Source: Corynebacterium sputi DSM 45148
GTDB lineage: Bacteria > Actinomycetota > Actinomycetes > Mycobacteriales > Mycobacteriaceae
Length of the DNA stretch: 64,000 nt
NCBI RefSeq assembly: GCF_000427865.1
Contig: NZ_ATYV01000005.1
Location: forward strand, 107,998-171,997
Direction of reading: 5' to 3'
A program made the position numbers and the translations under genes. The first letter of the stretch is position 1. The number at the start of each line of letters is the position of its first letter. Of this stretch, positions 20,013-29,967 are shown in pieces. The notes beneath the pieces were generated by a model. The model saw only the letters and a program-made list of their open reading frames with translations. It was not told the origin of the DNA and did no database searches.

Positions 20013-21449
20013 ATGACCACCGCCTCTACCGAGCCCGATTACCTGCCCAAGCGGCAGGCCTGGCTCGCGATGATCCCCCTGTGCATCGGGTTCTTCATGA
20101 ACCTGCTCGACCAGTCGATCGTCTCGGTTGCGACCCCGGATATTCAGGATTCCTTCGGGGTCGACTACAACGCCCTCATCTGGGTTAACTCCTCGTTCTT
20201 CCTCGCGTATGCGATCCCGCTGCTGGTCACCGGCAGGCTTGGCGATCAGCTAGGGCAAAAACGGGTGTTCCAGGTGGGCATCTTTGTCTTTACGGTCGCT
20301 TCTTTGTGGTGTGGCATGGCTGGCAGCATCGAGTCGCTGATCGCGGCTCGTGCCCTGCAGGGAATCGGTGCGGCGCTGATCGCGCCCCAGACCCTCAGCG
20401 TCATCACTCGCATCTTCGCGCCGGACCATCGCGGCACTGCAATGGGGCTGTGGGGAACCGTTGCGGGCTTAGCGACGCTTACCGGCCCTGTCCTCGGCGG
20501 CCTGATCGTCGATGTCGCCGGTTGGAGTTGGATCTTCTACATCAACGTGCCGGTGGGCATCGCCTGCATGATTCTCGCTGCGATGTGGGTGCCGGATCTG
20601 CCGTCGACCTCCCGTAGCTTCGACATCCCCAGCATCACCGTCTCGATCCTGGCAATGACATTCCTGGTCGTAGGTATCCAGCAGGGTGAGTCCGCTGGTT
20701 GGACCCTGTGGATCTGGGGCCTGCTGGCGGCGGCCGCGGCTCTGATCGTGCTCTTCGTGCGCTTGCAGAAGTCGGCGGAGCCTAGGGGAGTGGAGGCGCT
20801 GGTGCCGCTGGACCTGTTCTCCCGGCTGAACTTCTCCCGAGGCACCTTCTCGATCATGGCGATGGGCTTTGCGGTGGCCTCTAACGCGGTGCCGATCATG
20901 CTGTACATGCAGCGGTACGAGAACATCGACCCGTTGATGGCCGGACTCATGATTGCCCCGATGGCGATTGTCTCGGGAGTGCTCGCGCCTTTTGTCGGCT
21001 CGTGGATCGGAAAAATCGCACCGAGGACGCTATCGATGATCGGTTTCGGCATGATGATCGTTGGTCAGGTGCTGATGTTCGCGGTGATGCGACCCGAGCT
21101 TCCGGTGTGGTGGATCGCGGTGGCCTCCATCGCCCTTGGTGTCGGCAATGGCTTTGTGTGGGCGCCGAACTCCACCACCACGATGTACTCGATCCCTCCG
21201 TCCTCGGCCGGCGCCGCCTCAGGTGTCTACAACACCTCACGCCAGGTGGGCGCGGTGATTGGCTCTGCTGCTACTGCCGCCTTCATCCAATTTCGAACCG
21301 CACAAGACGCTGGTGCCTACGTCTTCGGCGAAGTCTTGCTGATGCAGGCCGCCGTTTTGGTGCTCGGGTTCATCGCGGTGATGGGCTTCACTAGACCTGG
21401 TTCGCCGACACCTAAACAGGGACAGGCAGGTTCCTCGAACGGGGTCTAG
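20013..21449 (+). CDS. MFS multidrug exporter, DHA2 (14-TMS) type
   Basis: 478 residues from the ATG at 20013 with a TACGGT -10 box ending 7 nt upstream, so probably leaderless. About 14 hydrophobic segments. Antiporter motifs: [14 protein letters not shown] in helix 1 (motif D1-like), [14 protein letters not shown] (motif A) and [17 protein letters not shown] (motif C, marking drug:H+ antiporters). It belongs to the EmrB/QacA group; the substrate is not predictable. No regulator gene is adjacent. pfkA follows after 10 nt but has its own leaderless promoter, located inside the end of this gene. Confidence 0.85.
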   Translation: MTTASTEPDYLPKRQAWLAMIPLCIGFFMNLLDQSIVSVATPDIQDSFGVDYNALIWVNSSFFLAYAIPLLVTGRLGDQLGQKRVFQVGIFVFTVASLWCGMAGSIESLIAARALQGIGAALIAPQTLSVITRIFAPDHRGTAMGLWGTVAGLATLTGPVLGGLIVDVAGWSWIFYINVPVGIACMILAAMWVPDLPSTSRSFDIPSITVSILAMTFLVVGIQQGESAGWTLWIWGLLAAAAALIVLFVRLQKSAEPRGVEALVPLDLFSRLNFSRGTFSIMAMGFAVASNAVPIMLYMQRYENIDPLMAGLMIAPMAIVSGVLAPFVGSWIGKIAPRTLSMIGFGMMIVGQVLMFAVMRPELPVWWIAVASIALGVGNGFVWAPNSTTTMYSIPPSSAGAASGVYNTSRQVGAVIGSAATAAFIQFRTAQDAGAYVFGEVLLMQAAVLVLGFIAVMGFTRPGSPTPKQGQAGSSNGV

Positions 21450-21459
21450 TGTTGAACTC

Positions 21460-22491
21460 ATGAGAATTGCGACCCTTACTTCCGGTGGAGACTGTCCAGG
21501 ACTGAATGCCGTGATCCGGTCCGTGGTCCGAACCAGTTCCGCAGAGTACGGTTCCACCGTCGTTGGGTATGAGGACGGCTGGGTAGGTCTGTTGGAGGAC
21601 CGCCGCGTCCAGCTTTACGACGACGAGGGGATCGACCGCCTCCTCATCCGCGGCGGCACCATCCTCGGTACCGGTCGAATGAAGACCGAGGTCTTCAAAG
21701 AGGGCATCGACCGAATTAAAGAGAACCTCGCAGACGCGAACATCGACGCATTGATTCCCATCGGCGGCGAAGGAACCCTCAAGGGTGCCAAGTTCCTCGC
21801 GGACAACGGAGTGCCGGTCGTCGGTGTGCCCAAGACTATTGACAATGACGTCAACAACACCGACTACACCTTCGGATTCGATACCGCCGTGGCTGTGGCC
21901 ACTGATGCGGTGGACCGTCTGCACACCACCGCTGAGTCCCATAACCGTGTCATGATCGTTGAAGTCATGGGCCGCCACGTCGGCTGGATCGCACTGCATT
22001 CGGGAATGGCCGGCGGTGCGCACTACATCGTCATCCCTGAAGAGCCCTTCGACATCAATGAGATTGTGAAGTCGATGGAACGACGCTTCCAGATGGGCGA
22101 GAAGTACGGCATCATCGTCGTCGCCGAGGGCGCCAAGCCCAAGGACGGAACGATGGAGCTCGAGGACCGGGGCACCGACGTCTTCGGACACAAGATCTTC
22201 GCTGGCATTGGCGAGATGATCGGCAAGGAATTCACCCGTCGCACGGATTATGACGTCCGCACGACCGTCCTCGGACACATTCAGCGTGGCGGAACACCGA
22301 CCGCGTTCGACCGAGTGCTGGCTACCCGCTATGGAGTCCACGCTACTCGCGCGGTCCACGAGGGCGACTTCGGTAGCGCCGTGGCCCTTCAGTCCGGAGA
22401 AGTTGTGCGCATTCCTCTGTCTGAGGCAGTCGGGCAGCTCAAGACTGTCCCGCCGGGCCGTTACCGTACAGCGAAGGCACTCTTCGGTTAA
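21460..22491 (+). CDS. pfkA: 6-phosphofructokinase
   Basis: 343 residues starting [21 protein letters not shown]. Phosphofructokinase motifs: GGDCPGLN, the phosphate donor loop [11 protein letters not shown], the catalytic KTIDNDV loop, MGRHVGW and [13 protein letters not shown]. The donor site carries Gly at the position diagnostic for ATP use (GGEG) but Lys in VPKTIDND, the residue typical of pyrophosphate enzymes. This mixed pairing is familiar from actinobacterial group III enzymes, which are mostly ATP-dependent. TAGTGT ends 7 nt before the ATG, indicating a leaderless mRNA. Confidence 0.93.
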   Translation: MRIATLTSGGDCPGLNAVIRSVVRTSSAEYGSTVVGYEDGWVGLLEDRRVQLYDDEGIDRLLIRGGTILGTGRMKTEVFKEGIDRIKENLADANIDALIPIGGEGTLKGAKFLADNGVPVVGVPKTIDNDVNNTDYTFGFDTAVAVATDAVDRLHTTAESHNRVMIVEVMGRHVGWIALHSGMAGGAHYIVIPEEPFDINEIVKSMERRFQMGEKYGIIVVAEGAKPKDGTMELEDRGTDVFGHKIFAGIGEMIGKEFTRRTDYDVRTTVLGHIQRGGTPTAFDRVLATRYGVHATRAVHEGDFGSAVALQSGEVVRIPLSEAVGQLKTVPPGRYRTAKALFG

Positions 22492-22521
22492 GCCCGTGGC
22501 CACGGACTTTCCGTGACCTCG

Positions 22522-23535
22522 TTAGCGGTTCAAGCCCATGGCTCGGACTAGCGCATCGACATCGTCAGGATCGATGCCTGTTGCTCCATAAACCCCTAAG
22601 AGTGAGTCTTCGATCTGATAGATGCTGGTGGGAGAATTCGCTTCCTGCAGCACTCGCACCACTCGGTTCTCAGGAATTGTCGTGCCGAGCGGCACTTCAT
22701 TGGGAATGAGTGGTGCCGCTGCCATGTAGTCGACCACATCCGGGTCACTGTAAAAGTAGGCACCATAGACTCGGAAGGCCTGCCCACTGTCGTCATCAGT
22801 GAGGCGTTCGCTGATCCTGCAGTGGATTTGCTCGACGACGTCCCCGCTAGAGTTCACGAAATCATTCTTGGAAGTGCATTCCTCGACAGCATTGGCTATT
22901 TCGTCCGGAACCATGTCGGGTAGAAGTTCATCCCTCGATGAGGCGAGGTACGACCGCGCTACAAGTGCCGCGACCGTTACCACGGCGATCGCCACAATCG
23001 CGATGACGATGATGAGAATCGGCGACATTTTCTTCTTCGTTGCCGTGCTGCTGGTGCTCGCCTGGGACGATGGTACTTCTGAAGGTTTCTCGTGATGGCC
23101 GAACGGAGATGATGGCTGTTCAGCGACCAGCTTCCAATCTCCGTCCGGAAAGGCACTCGCGGGTTCGGCAGTGGTGGTCTCTGCTCCGGCAGAAGAGGCT
23201 GTGGTTTCAATCGTCACTGACTCTGGATGGACGCCATACTGAGCGAAAGCCAGCGCAATTGCCTGACTGTTGGGCGGGGAAGGCGGAATAGGGGTTTTGA
23301 TTGTCGCCGATAGTGGAGGGCGAGACTGCCCACACACAGCGAGACATCCCCACATCGTCGAAGTGAGCAGTTCTTCCGCGGCTACTGTGGTCCCGTCTCG
23401 GATGGTCACATAGCGCTCAGTCAGAGCGAAACGGCGGGAATCCATTTCATTCTGTATAGGACGAGTGGTTGTGCCGTCTGAGACCGTCAGCGCGGTCTCG
23501 GTGATGTCGATGGTGAGGTGCCAGGGCTCGGACAT
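22522..23535 (-). CDS. Membrane protein of unknown function, paralogue A
   Basis: 337 residues from the ATG at 23535, with GGGAAAG 5 nt upstream; an ATG four codons earlier is less likely. Residues 1-115 form a compact domain with no motif I can name (TIDITETALTVSDG, RYVTIRDGTTVAAEEL). Residues 116-170 are Ser/Thr/Pro-rich, 171-194 are one membrane helix, and 200-337 are extracytoplasmic with Cys220 and Cys239. The last 100 residues match those of the gene at 23645-24385, including a shared IYxIxD...DPDD..GL ending. It converges with pfkA. Not recognised from any characterised system. Confidence 0.7.
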   Translation of the reverse strand: MSEPWHLTIDITETALTVSDGTTTRPIQNEMDSRRFALTERYVTIRDGTTVAAEELLTSTMWGCLAVCGQSRPPLSATIKTPIPPSPPNSQAIALAFAQYGVHPESVTIETTASSAGAETTTAEPASAFPDGDWKLVAEQPSSPFGHHEKPSEVPSSQASTSSTATKKKMSPILIIVIAIVAIAVVTVAALVARSYLASSRDELLPDMVPDEIANAVEECTSKNDFVNSSGDVVEQIHCRISERLTDDDSGQAFRVYGAYFYSDPDVVDYMAAAPLIPNEVPLGTTIPENRVVRVLQEANSPTSIYQIEDSLLGVYGATGIDPDDVDALVRAMGLNR

Positions 23536-23644
23536 CGTCTTTCCCATCGGACAAGTGGTTTCACCACTGAAATAGTATGGGTTCAGATTATCGGTTTTTC
23601 TCTGGGAGGGTCATGACAAGTTGGGCTGGCTTTGCGTCAGCGCC

Positions 23645-24385
23645 TTAGTTGATAAGTCCAACCGACTGGAGGAATGGCTCGGCGTCGTCGGGCGTCGCGT
23701 TGTAGACGCTGTAGCGGACGAGTCCTTCGTCCTGAATGTCATAGATGGCTAGTGATGAGGTGTGCTCGAAAGCGCGGATCTCGTGCCCGGACTGCGTCGG
23801 AGTGCCGTTGATGGTGATCTCTTCGACATTGCGGGGAGGCAGCACCGCAGCCTGACTGGCGACCTCAGAGTCGCCGACGATGTCTGCTGCATAGACGTCA
23901 AAGGGGATACCTGTGCCTGGGTGTTCGACGTCATCGAGGAAGACGCAGTTGAGGATGTCCTGGTTCTCCTCGTGCAAGCCGTCGAAGTCGTACAGGGGGA
24001 TAACCATTACGGCGCAATTATCGGCCATCGACTCCCTGACTGCGGGTGCAGCAAGGTCCCTCATCCAGTCCTCCGTGTCCACGCGTTCGTTGTCGCCACC
24101 GGATCCGGAAATCGAGGTGGGTGCGCGGTCGAAGAAGCTCGGACCTCCATTGAGGAACGTCGTCAGGCTGACCGCTGCGGCGCCGATAAGGCCCACCACA
24201 ACGACTGCAAGAACAATGAATATCGCTACGACCTTGCCGGTGGATGTTCCGCCGGTATGCCTCTGCATCGGGTCGTCCGAGGAGGAGAACGTGGTGTCAC
24301 AGTCAGAGAAGGAGCTAGGGACTGGTTGCTCCGGCAGTGGTTCGGAGTGCATGGTTTCGTCAGACACATGGTCCTCTCTGGTCAT
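23645..24385 (-). CDS. Membrane protein of unknown function, paralogue B
   Basis: About 246 residues: a short acidic cytoplasmic part (1-45), one membrane helix (51-73), a Gly/Ser linker (SISGSGGDNE), and an outer domain with Cys124 and Cys147 that is paralogous to the C-terminus of the gene at 22522-23535. It lacks that protein's N-terminal domain. The start is uncertain: ATG 24385 has GGAG very close (2-3 nt), while GTG 24370 has AGAGAGGA 4 nt upstream. It lies 109 bp upstream of paralogue A on the same strand and diverges from gatB. The function is unknown. Confidence 0.65.
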   Translation of the reverse strand: MTREDHVSDETMHSEPLPEQPVPSSFSDCDTTFSSSDDPMQRHTGGTSTGKVVAIFIVLAVVVVGLIGAAAVSLTTFLNGGPSFFDRAPTSISGSGGDNERVDTEDWMRDLAAPAVRESMADNCAVMVIPLYDFDGLHEENQDILNCVFLDDVEHPGTGIPFDVYAADIVGDSEVASQAAVLPPRNVEEITINGTPTQSGHEIRAFEHTSSLAIYDIQDEGLVRYSVYNATPDDAEPFLQSVGLIN

Positions 24386-24507
24386 TGCTCCGAATGACGG
24401 TGGTTGTGGGGCCGTGTGGACAGTGTGTATCCAGGTTAGCGAACATGGCCGACGGTGACCTGTGCCCAACGGCGGCGCGGTGGCGGTGAAGCGTTAGAAT
24501 GACCGGC

Positions 24508-26016
24508 ATGACCGCCGCTTACGCAGATGACCTGATGGACTATGACGAAGTCCTGACCCGCTTCGACCCCGTCATGGGACTGGAAGTTCACGTTGAGCTG
24601 TCGACGAAGACGAAGATGTTCTCGTCTTCCTCCGCCAACTTCGGGGCATCCCCGAACAGCAACGTCGATCCGTGCAGCCTTGGTCTGCCGGGCGCGCTGC
24701 CGGTCGTCAACGGCACCGCAGTGGCGTGGGCCATCAAGATTGGCCTGGCTCTCAATTGTGAGATCGCCGAGTACTCCCGCTTTGCCCGGAAGAACTACTT
24801 CTACCCGGACCAGCCGAAGAACTACCAGATCTCGCAGTACGACGAGCCCATCGCGTTCAACGGCTACCTCGACGTCGTTCTGGAAGACGGCACTCCGTGG
24901 CGCATTGACATTGAGCGTGTTCACATGGAGGAAGACACCGGCAAGCTCACCCACCTCGGTGGTACAACCGGGCGTATCCACGGCGCGACTCGGTCCCTGG
25001 TGGACTGCAACCGTGCTGGCGTGCCGCTGATCGAGATCGTCACCAAGCCGATCATCGGCGCCGGCGAGCGTGCTCCGGAAGTTGCCCGTGCTTACGTCTC
25101 GGCCCTGCGTGACCTGGTCGCCGCGCTGGAGGTCTCTGACGCACGCATGGATCAGGGTTCGATGCGAGTTGACTCGAACCTGTCCCTGCGTCCGATCGGC
25201 CAGGAAGAGTTCGGTACCCGTACCGAGACCAAGAACATCAACTCGCTGAAGTCCGTGGAGCAAGCGGTGCGTTACGAGATGATGCGTCAGGCGGCCGTGA
25301 TCACCGATGGTGGTTCCATTCGCCAGGAGACCCGCCACTACCAGGAGACCGATGGCTCCACCTCTGCCGGTCGTATCAAGGAGACGGCGGAAGACTACCG
25401 CTACTTCAATGACCCGGACCTGCCGCCGGTCCTCGCACCGGCTGAGTGGGTCGAGGAGATCCGTGCGACGTTGCCGGAGCTGCCGTGGATCCGCCGCGCT
25501 CGCATCCAGGAGGAGTGGAATCTCAAGGATGAGGAGATGCGCGACCTGGTCAACGCAGGTGCCCTCGACCTGATTATCGAGACCGTCGAGGCCGGCACCA
25601 CCCCGGACGAGGCACGTGCGTGGTGGGTTGCCTACCTCTCGCAGAAGGCCAATGAGTCCGGAGTTGAGCTCCGGGCACTGGCAATCACTCCGGGCGAGGT
25701 TGCCCATGTTGTGAAACTCATCAAGGACGGCAAGCTCACCAACAAGCTCGCCCGTCAGGCAGTCGATGGAGTGCTCGCCGGCGAAGGCACTGTCGATGAG
25801 GTCATCGCAGCCCGCGGACTTGAGGTCGTGCGTGACGACGGCGCCATCGAGAAGGCTGTCGACGAGGCACTCGAGGCCAACCCTGACATCGTGGAGAAGT
25901 ACCGCGGAGGCAATAAGAAGGTCGTCGGCGCGATCGTCGGTCAGGTCATGAAGGCCACCCGTGGCAAGGCCGACCCGGCGCAGGTCAACCAGTTGATCGC
26001 CAAGAAGCTGGGTTAG
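24508..26016 (+). CDS. gatB: Asp/Glu-tRNA amidotransferase subunit B
   Basis: About 502 residues. TAGAAT (24495-24500) ends 7 nt before the ATG at 24508, so I prefer this leaderless start ([16 protein letters not shown]) to the ATG at 24499. GatB hallmarks: [20 protein letters not shown], the [16 protein letters not shown] segment, the kinase-like core [17 protein letters not shown]-type region, and the tRNA-recognising YqeY tail ([21 protein letters not shown]). It phosphorylates and then amidates the mischarged Glu-tRNA-Gln using ammonia from GatA. The AftA-like gene follows after 58 bp with its own -10 box. Confidence 0.96.
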   Translation: MTAAYADDLMDYDEVLTRFDPVMGLEVHVELSTKTKMFSSSSANFGASPNSNVDPCSLGLPGALPVVNGTAVAWAIKIGLALNCEIAEYSRFARKNYFYPDQPKNYQISQYDEPIAFNGYLDVVLEDGTPWRIDIERVHMEEDTGKLTHLGGTTGRIHGATRSLVDCNRAGVPLIEIVTKPIIGAGERAPEVARAYVSALRDLVAALEVSDARMDQGSMRVDSNLSLRPIGQEEFGTRTETKNINSLKSVEQAVRYEMMRQAAVITDGGSIRQETRHYQETDGSTSAGRIKETAEDYRYFNDPDLPPVLAPAEWVEEIRATLPELPWIRRARIQEEWNLKDEEMRDLVNAGALDLIIETVEAGTTPDEARAWWVAYLSQKANESGVELRALAITPGEVAHVVKLIKDGKLTNKLARQAVDGVLAGEGTVDEVIAARGLEVVRDDGAIEKAVDEALEANPDIVEKYRGGNKKVVGAIVGQVMKATRGKADPAQVNQLIAKKLG

Positions 26017-26074
26017 CCACCCGCTCTGGGTCACCCGTTGGGCGTACCTTCCCCAAGGAACGTAATTTCATTGC

Positions 26075-28024
26075 GTGACCCAGACCGCCTTACGCACCGC
26101 CGCGAATCACCGCGGGCGCCATTCTGTGCCCCGTGGTCCGCGGCGGTTCGTCGTACCTGAGACAGTTCACGTTGCCTGGTGGCGAGTCTTTCTAGGCCGT
26201 TCGAGTGAATTTCTCGGGGCGATCATCATCGCGTTTATCGTTTCGACGTTCCTGTCAGGCTCCTTCGACACCATGACGGTTCCGGAGAAATCCACTGTGC
26301 TCGCTGCCCGTGGCTCTGCCGTAACCGCTCTGGCGGTGATTGCGGTGGTGGTGGCAGTGGGCGTCGGGAAGCACGTCTTTGCGTGGATCGCAGGTGTCGT
26401 CGGAGCCGCAGTGGCGGCGACGGTCCCGTTGGCGGTGTTGCTGTGGGGGTCTCCATTTTATCTGTTTGGCCTCGGCGGCGATCAAAGCTTCCGCGTGGCC
26501 TACTTGACCAGGTTCTCTGGGGGAGGAGGCCGCGCCGACGTCTATTACGCCGATGCGCTGTCCTTCTATCCGCCGCTGTGGTTCTGGGCAGGCGGGATCT
26601 ACACGCGGCTCACCGGCACCGAGGGGTGGCTGGCGTACAAGCCGTTCTCATTGATCACTATGGCTGTCGCGGCAGTGATGGCCTTTGTTATGTGGAGATG
26701 GCTGCTGGGAGCTCCGATCGCGGCTGTACTGGCAGTGGGGACGGCCTGCGTCGGCACCTTTTACAATGCCTACGAGCCGTACTCCTGGCTCGTGGTCGCA
26801 CTGGTGCCGCCGCTGACTGCTTGGTCCGTGGAATTGATGTTTCGCTACGCCTCGACTGGAGCGCTGCCGGCATTGTGGGCCGCGGTACCTCTCGGGGCGG
26901 TCGTTGGCGTGTTCTCATTTACCTACACGCTGCTTGCTGTGGTGGCAGCACTGTCTCTAGGGGCCGGCGCTGCGTCAGTGGCCTGGAAACTGCGGAACTT
27001 CTCGACGTTGACGTGGCTTGGCCTGGCCGGCACAAGCGCCTTCCTGACCAGTCTCGTGTTTTGGGGCCCCTACCTGTGGGCGCGACTGAGCGGCGAGGAA
27101 CGGGAGCACAGCGTCGCCGCCGATTTCATGCCCGACGAGTCCCTCTCGGTATTCAGTCCGCTCGGAACATTGACGGCGTTTGGGATAACGGCGCTGGTGG
27201 GACTGGTTGCCATGGGCCTGTCGTGGGGGACGGTGCGTGGGCGCCGCAGTTCAATCAGCGCTCCCGGTAGTGGGCATGCAAACTCCGCCTTCATGGCGTG
27301 TGCAGTAATTCTGTGTGTCGCAACCGGCTGGTTCGTGGCATCGTTGCTTTTCGCCTTCAACGACACCTCGCTGCTGGCGTTTCGGATCATCCCGTTGATG
27401 ATGCTTGCTCCGGTGCTCGCAGGACTGCTTGTCCTGGCACAGATGGTCGGTCGCAGGATCCGGAGAGTGTCACTGACACCAGTGGCGGTGTTGGTGTCCT
27501 TTTGCCTCCTGATGGGAATGGCGCAGGGGAGCTCAGCAGAAAACGAAGAGTATGCGGAGGCCGCACTAGAGGCGAGGGGAGCGCCGCCGGAGTTGTTAGA
27601 GGCGATCGACGCAGCTCAGGCTGAGCACGGTCTGGTCCGCCCCGTGGTTCTCTCCGACACCTCCGCGGTGTTCGCTCAACGGGACTTGTTTTCGTTCCAG
27701 GCACCGATGGAGGCGTATGCGACACCATTTGCTCGCTATGGGGAGCGAAATGCAGAGATCGTGGCGTTGTCGGAAGCCCACTCCACGCAGGAACTACTGG
27801 GGCTTCTCGACGGTTCCAAGTTCCGTGCGCCGGACATGTTTATTCTGCGGCATGTGGAGGGAGCTTTGGTGGCGCCGGTTCGAGAGAATCACATGCCATC
27901 AACCCCCGGGAGCACCTCGACGAACCTCGTCTTTGATCCCGCCTTGTTCGACGAAGAACATTTCCACCGATATCCGGCAGGGGCATACGAGGTGTTCGTT
28001 CGGAGCTCAGCCTCTGCGGGCTAG
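26075..28024 (+). CDS. AftA-like arabinofuranosyltransferase (GT-C membrane enzyme)
   Basis: 649 residues from GTG 26075. TAATTT ends 6 nt upstream, so it is probably leaderless. Eleven or more membrane segments are followed by a soluble C-terminal domain of about 150 residues (from about 495). The loop GGDQSFRVAYLTRFSGG then FYPPLWFWAGG matches the GDQ/YPxxWFW pattern of AftA, the galactan 5-O-arabinofuranosyltransferase that primes arabinan on mycobacterial and corynebacterial galactan using decaprenyl-phosphoarabinose. As I recall, the housekeeping aftA sits near the emb/ubiA cluster, so this could be a relocated copy or a paralogue. The stop overlaps the convergent gene by 4 bp. Confidence 0.7.
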   Translation: MTQTALRTAANHRGRHSVPRGPRRFVVPETVHVAWWRVFLGRSSEFLGAIIIAFIVSTFLSGSFDTMTVPEKSTVLAARGSAVTALAVIAVVVAVGVGKHVFAWIAGVVGAAVAATVPLAVLLWGSPFYLFGLGGDQSFRVAYLTRFSGGGGRADVYYADALSFYPPLWFWAGGIYTRLTGTEGWLAYKPFSLITMAVAAVMAFVMWRWLLGAPIAAVLAVGTACVGTFYNAYEPYSWLVVALVPPLTAWSVELMFRYASTGALPALWAAVPLGAVVGVFSFTYTLLAVVAALSLGAGAASVAWKLRNFSTLTWLGLAGTSAFLTSLVFWGPYLWARLSGEEREHSVAADFMPDESLSVFSPLGTLTAFGITALVGLVAMGLSWGTVRGRRSSISAPGSGHANSAFMACAVILCVATGWFVASLLFAFNDTSLLAFRIIPLMMLAPVLAGLLVLAQMVGRRIRRVSLTPVAVLVSFCLLMGMAQGSSAENEEYAEAALEARGAPPELLEAIDAAQAEHGLVRPVVLSDTSAVFAQRDLFSFQAPMEAYATPFARYGERNAEIVALSEAHSTQELLGLLDGSKFRAPDMFILRHVEGALVAPVRENHMPSTPGSTSTNLVFDPALFDEEHFHRYPAGAYEVFVRSSASAG

Positions 28025-28779
28025 TCCTCGGGCTTATTCTCCCGCTTCCACTCTCGGAAGTTCTCCTCAGAGCGGCCAACTCGCCAGTACCCGGACACCG
28101 ACAACGCGCGCCGGGACACACCGCGTTCTTTGACAAGAATGGGACGAATCCGCTTCATCACCGCATGTGCCTCGCCATGAACGAACGGCTGGCACACGCC
28201 GTCTAACCACTGAAGCTTCTCGACGGCCCCAACCATCGCATCGCCCGGCGTCTCACCGGAGGGGAGCCACTGGATCCGTGTATTGGCAGTAGCGGGCAAG
28301 TCCCGCTGGGGGTCAGCCGATTCGATAATGACCTCGACCGGAGGAGTGGAGCCTTCGGCCTCAAGCGCGACGAGGTTCTCCAACGCAGCGGTAACGGCCG
28401 GCAGTGCGGTGTCATCGGCAACCAACAGGTGCCAATCCGCCTCCGGTGCCGGCGAGTATCCGCCACCGGGTCCGAAGAACTCGATTTCCTCTCCGACGGA
28501 GGCTTGTGCTGCCCACGGTCCAGCAACGCCTTCGTCTCCGTGAACAACGAAGTCTATGGCAGCAGTGGAGTTCTCCGAGTTAATGGAGTGCACTGTGTAG
28601 GTGCGAACGACCGGTGCTTCCGGGTCGTCGGTGGGGAACTGCAGCTTCACGTAGGCATCAGTGCTGATGTCCTCGGAAAACCTCCTGAAATCACGGACCT
28701 TGAGGTTCAGACGGGTCATGTGCGGCGCCACCTGGGTGGTGCCGACGACGGTGAACAGGTTTGTCTCTCGCGGTGCCAT
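28021..28779 (-). CDS. Siderophore-interacting protein (FAD ferric-siderophore reductase)
   Basis: 252 residues from the ATG at 28779. The ViuB/SIP flavin-reductase family is shown by VAPHMTRLNLKVRDF, the FAD motif RTYTVHSIN, DTALPAVTAALENL, HGEAHAVMKRIR and the C-terminal SGYWRVGRSEENFREWKRE signature. It is expected to release iron from imported ferric siderophores in the cytoplasm using NAD(P)H. TACCCT ends 7 nt before the ATG (leaderless), and a DtxR-like box covers it at 28785-28803, implying iron repression. The open frame extends upstream but enters the next gene. Confidence 0.88.
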   Translation of the reverse strand: MAPRETNLFTVVGTTQVAPHMTRLNLKVRDFRRFSEDISTDAYVKLQFPTDDPEAPVVRTYTVHSINSENSTAAIDFVVHGDEGVAGPWAAQASVGEEIEFFGPGGGYSPAPEADWHLLVADDTALPAVTAALENLVALEAEGSTPPVEVIIESADPQRDLPATANTRIQWLPSGETPGDAMVGAVEKLQWLDGVCQPFVHGEAHAVMKRIRPILVKERGVSRRALSVSGYWRVGRSEENFREWKRENKPED

Positions 28780-28784
28780 GATCG

Positions 28785-28803
28785 TCAGGGTAGCCTCACC
28801 TGT
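28785..28803 (-). promoter_or_regulatory. DtxR/IdeR-like iron box over the siderophore-interacting gene's -10
   Basis: The minus strand ACAGGTGAGGCTACCCTGA matches 14 of 19 positions of the DtxR consensus TTAGGTTAGGCTAACCTAA, including the central AGGCTA. It overlaps the TACCCT -10 box, the classic position for repression by Fe-DtxR. Confidence 0.65.
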
Positions 28804-28828
28804 TGTTTGGTGAGTGAACCGCCCCCAG

Positions 28829-29887
28829 TTAGTCGGGTGAGCCGCCGGCGGCGCCGTCGAGCGGGAACCGGACGACCCGGTCGTCCGATTCGCCGGGGCC
28901 GCCTTCAGCGAGAACGCGATTCGCAGTACCTGCCCACACTTCACCGACGCCTTCAGCATCCACGATCGTGACAGTGGATACGTGCCCGTACATTCCATCG
29001 ACCAGAACCTCGGGCGAGCCTGCGACGGACCAGAACGCTTCCTCTGAAAGGGTGCCGCTGCCGGAATCTAGTGCGAGCGGAATAGACACCACCCGTTGCG
29101 CGCCCGGCACCGCGACGACCACTTCGTCAGCTGAGGCAGCACAGCCGCCGATTGAGTCGTCGAAGTCGACTCCGGTAAGAGGTTCAATCATCATTCCGTA
29201 GAACACGACCAGGGTCGGCTGGCCATCCAGGATCACCGACGCAATCGGTGGTGCCCCCTCCGGGGTGTCGCACAATGCCTGCAACTCGATACCTGGGTCA
29301 TTAATCCGGATGTTCTCTGGCCCTGCTGGACCCGCCACGATCGCGACAGTGTCGCCGGGGCCGCCAGTCTCACGCCAATCGGTCCCTCCTGAAGGAAGGA
29401 GGGTAAGACGGTGCAGGGAGCCGTCGTCAAGCAAAACATGAACTTGCCCGTCTTCCTCAACCGAGGACGACGGCAGCAATTGCCGCACCGGGGCCTGTGC
29501 CTGAAGCAGAGGCTCCGGCTCATGGCCGGGGCGAATGTCCCACAACGTTCCATCGGAGGTAGCGGTGAGTCCGCGGGAATCGCCCGTCGCGGTCATTGCG
29601 GTGACGTCAGGCAAGCATGCGGCGAGGATCTCGTCTGATATGTCGCACGGATGAGACTGCCCCTGCTCGGGCGCGGCACCACCGTTGTCTGGAAGGCTCT
29701 CGATCTCAGCGTCTGGTGGTGCGATTGGATGAATATCGCCCTCTACCTCGGCAAACGGCTGCTGCAGGCCTTGATCCTGTGCGCAAGCGACCGACGTTGC
29801 CCCGAGGAGAGCCACCGCAGCAGACAGCGCGACCGAACGCCACACCGGGAAAGTGCGGCAACGGCGGAGGAGCGGTGAATCGGACAC
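28829..29887 (-). CDS. LppZ-like secreted lipoprotein (beta-propeller type)
   Basis: 352 residues from GTG 29887. TATCCT ends 7 nt upstream, so it is probably leaderless. The N-terminus RRCRTFPVWRSVALSAAVAL is a signal sequence ending GATSVAC, a near-lipobox with Cys35 (Ser rather than Leu at -3). The mature part resembles LppZ/PQQ-sorbosone dehydrogenase-like propellers (ISDEILAACLPDVTAMTATGD, DGTLWDIRPG, then EVWAGTANRVLAEG). M. tuberculosis lppZ lies in the equivalent place. The PQQ-site residues cannot be confirmed by eye, so enzymatic activity is unproven. It diverges from doxX with 80 bp between them. Confidence 0.7.
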   Translation of the reverse strand: MSDSPLLRRCRTFPVWRSVALSAAVALLGATSVACAQDQGLQQPFAEVEGDIHPIAPPDAEIESLPDNGGAAPEQGQSHPCDISDEILAACLPDVTAMTATGDSRGLTATSDGTLWDIRPGHEPEPLLQAQAPVRQLLPSSSVEEDGQVHVLLDDGSLHRLTLLPSGGTDWRETGGPGDTVAIVAGPAGPENIRINDPGIELQALCDTPEGAPPIASVILDGQPTLVVFYGMMIEPLTGVDFDDSIGGCAASADEVVVAVPGAQRVVSIPLALDSGSGTLSEEAFWSVAGSPEVLVDGMYGHVSTVTIVDAEGVGEVWAGTANRVLAEGGPGESDDRVVRFPLDGAAGGSPD

Positions 29888-29967
29888 GGCACCCAGGATA
29901 GGGAATCGGTCGACATGCGCGTCAGATGGGCGGCATTGAGTTGTGGAAGTCAACTAGTGTGAAAGCT

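Noticed and set aside
24436..26034. Long minus-strand ORF (532 codons) opposite gatB
   Set aside because: It is an antisense shadow of gatB, created by GC-rich third positions; no family motifs and no plausible start site.
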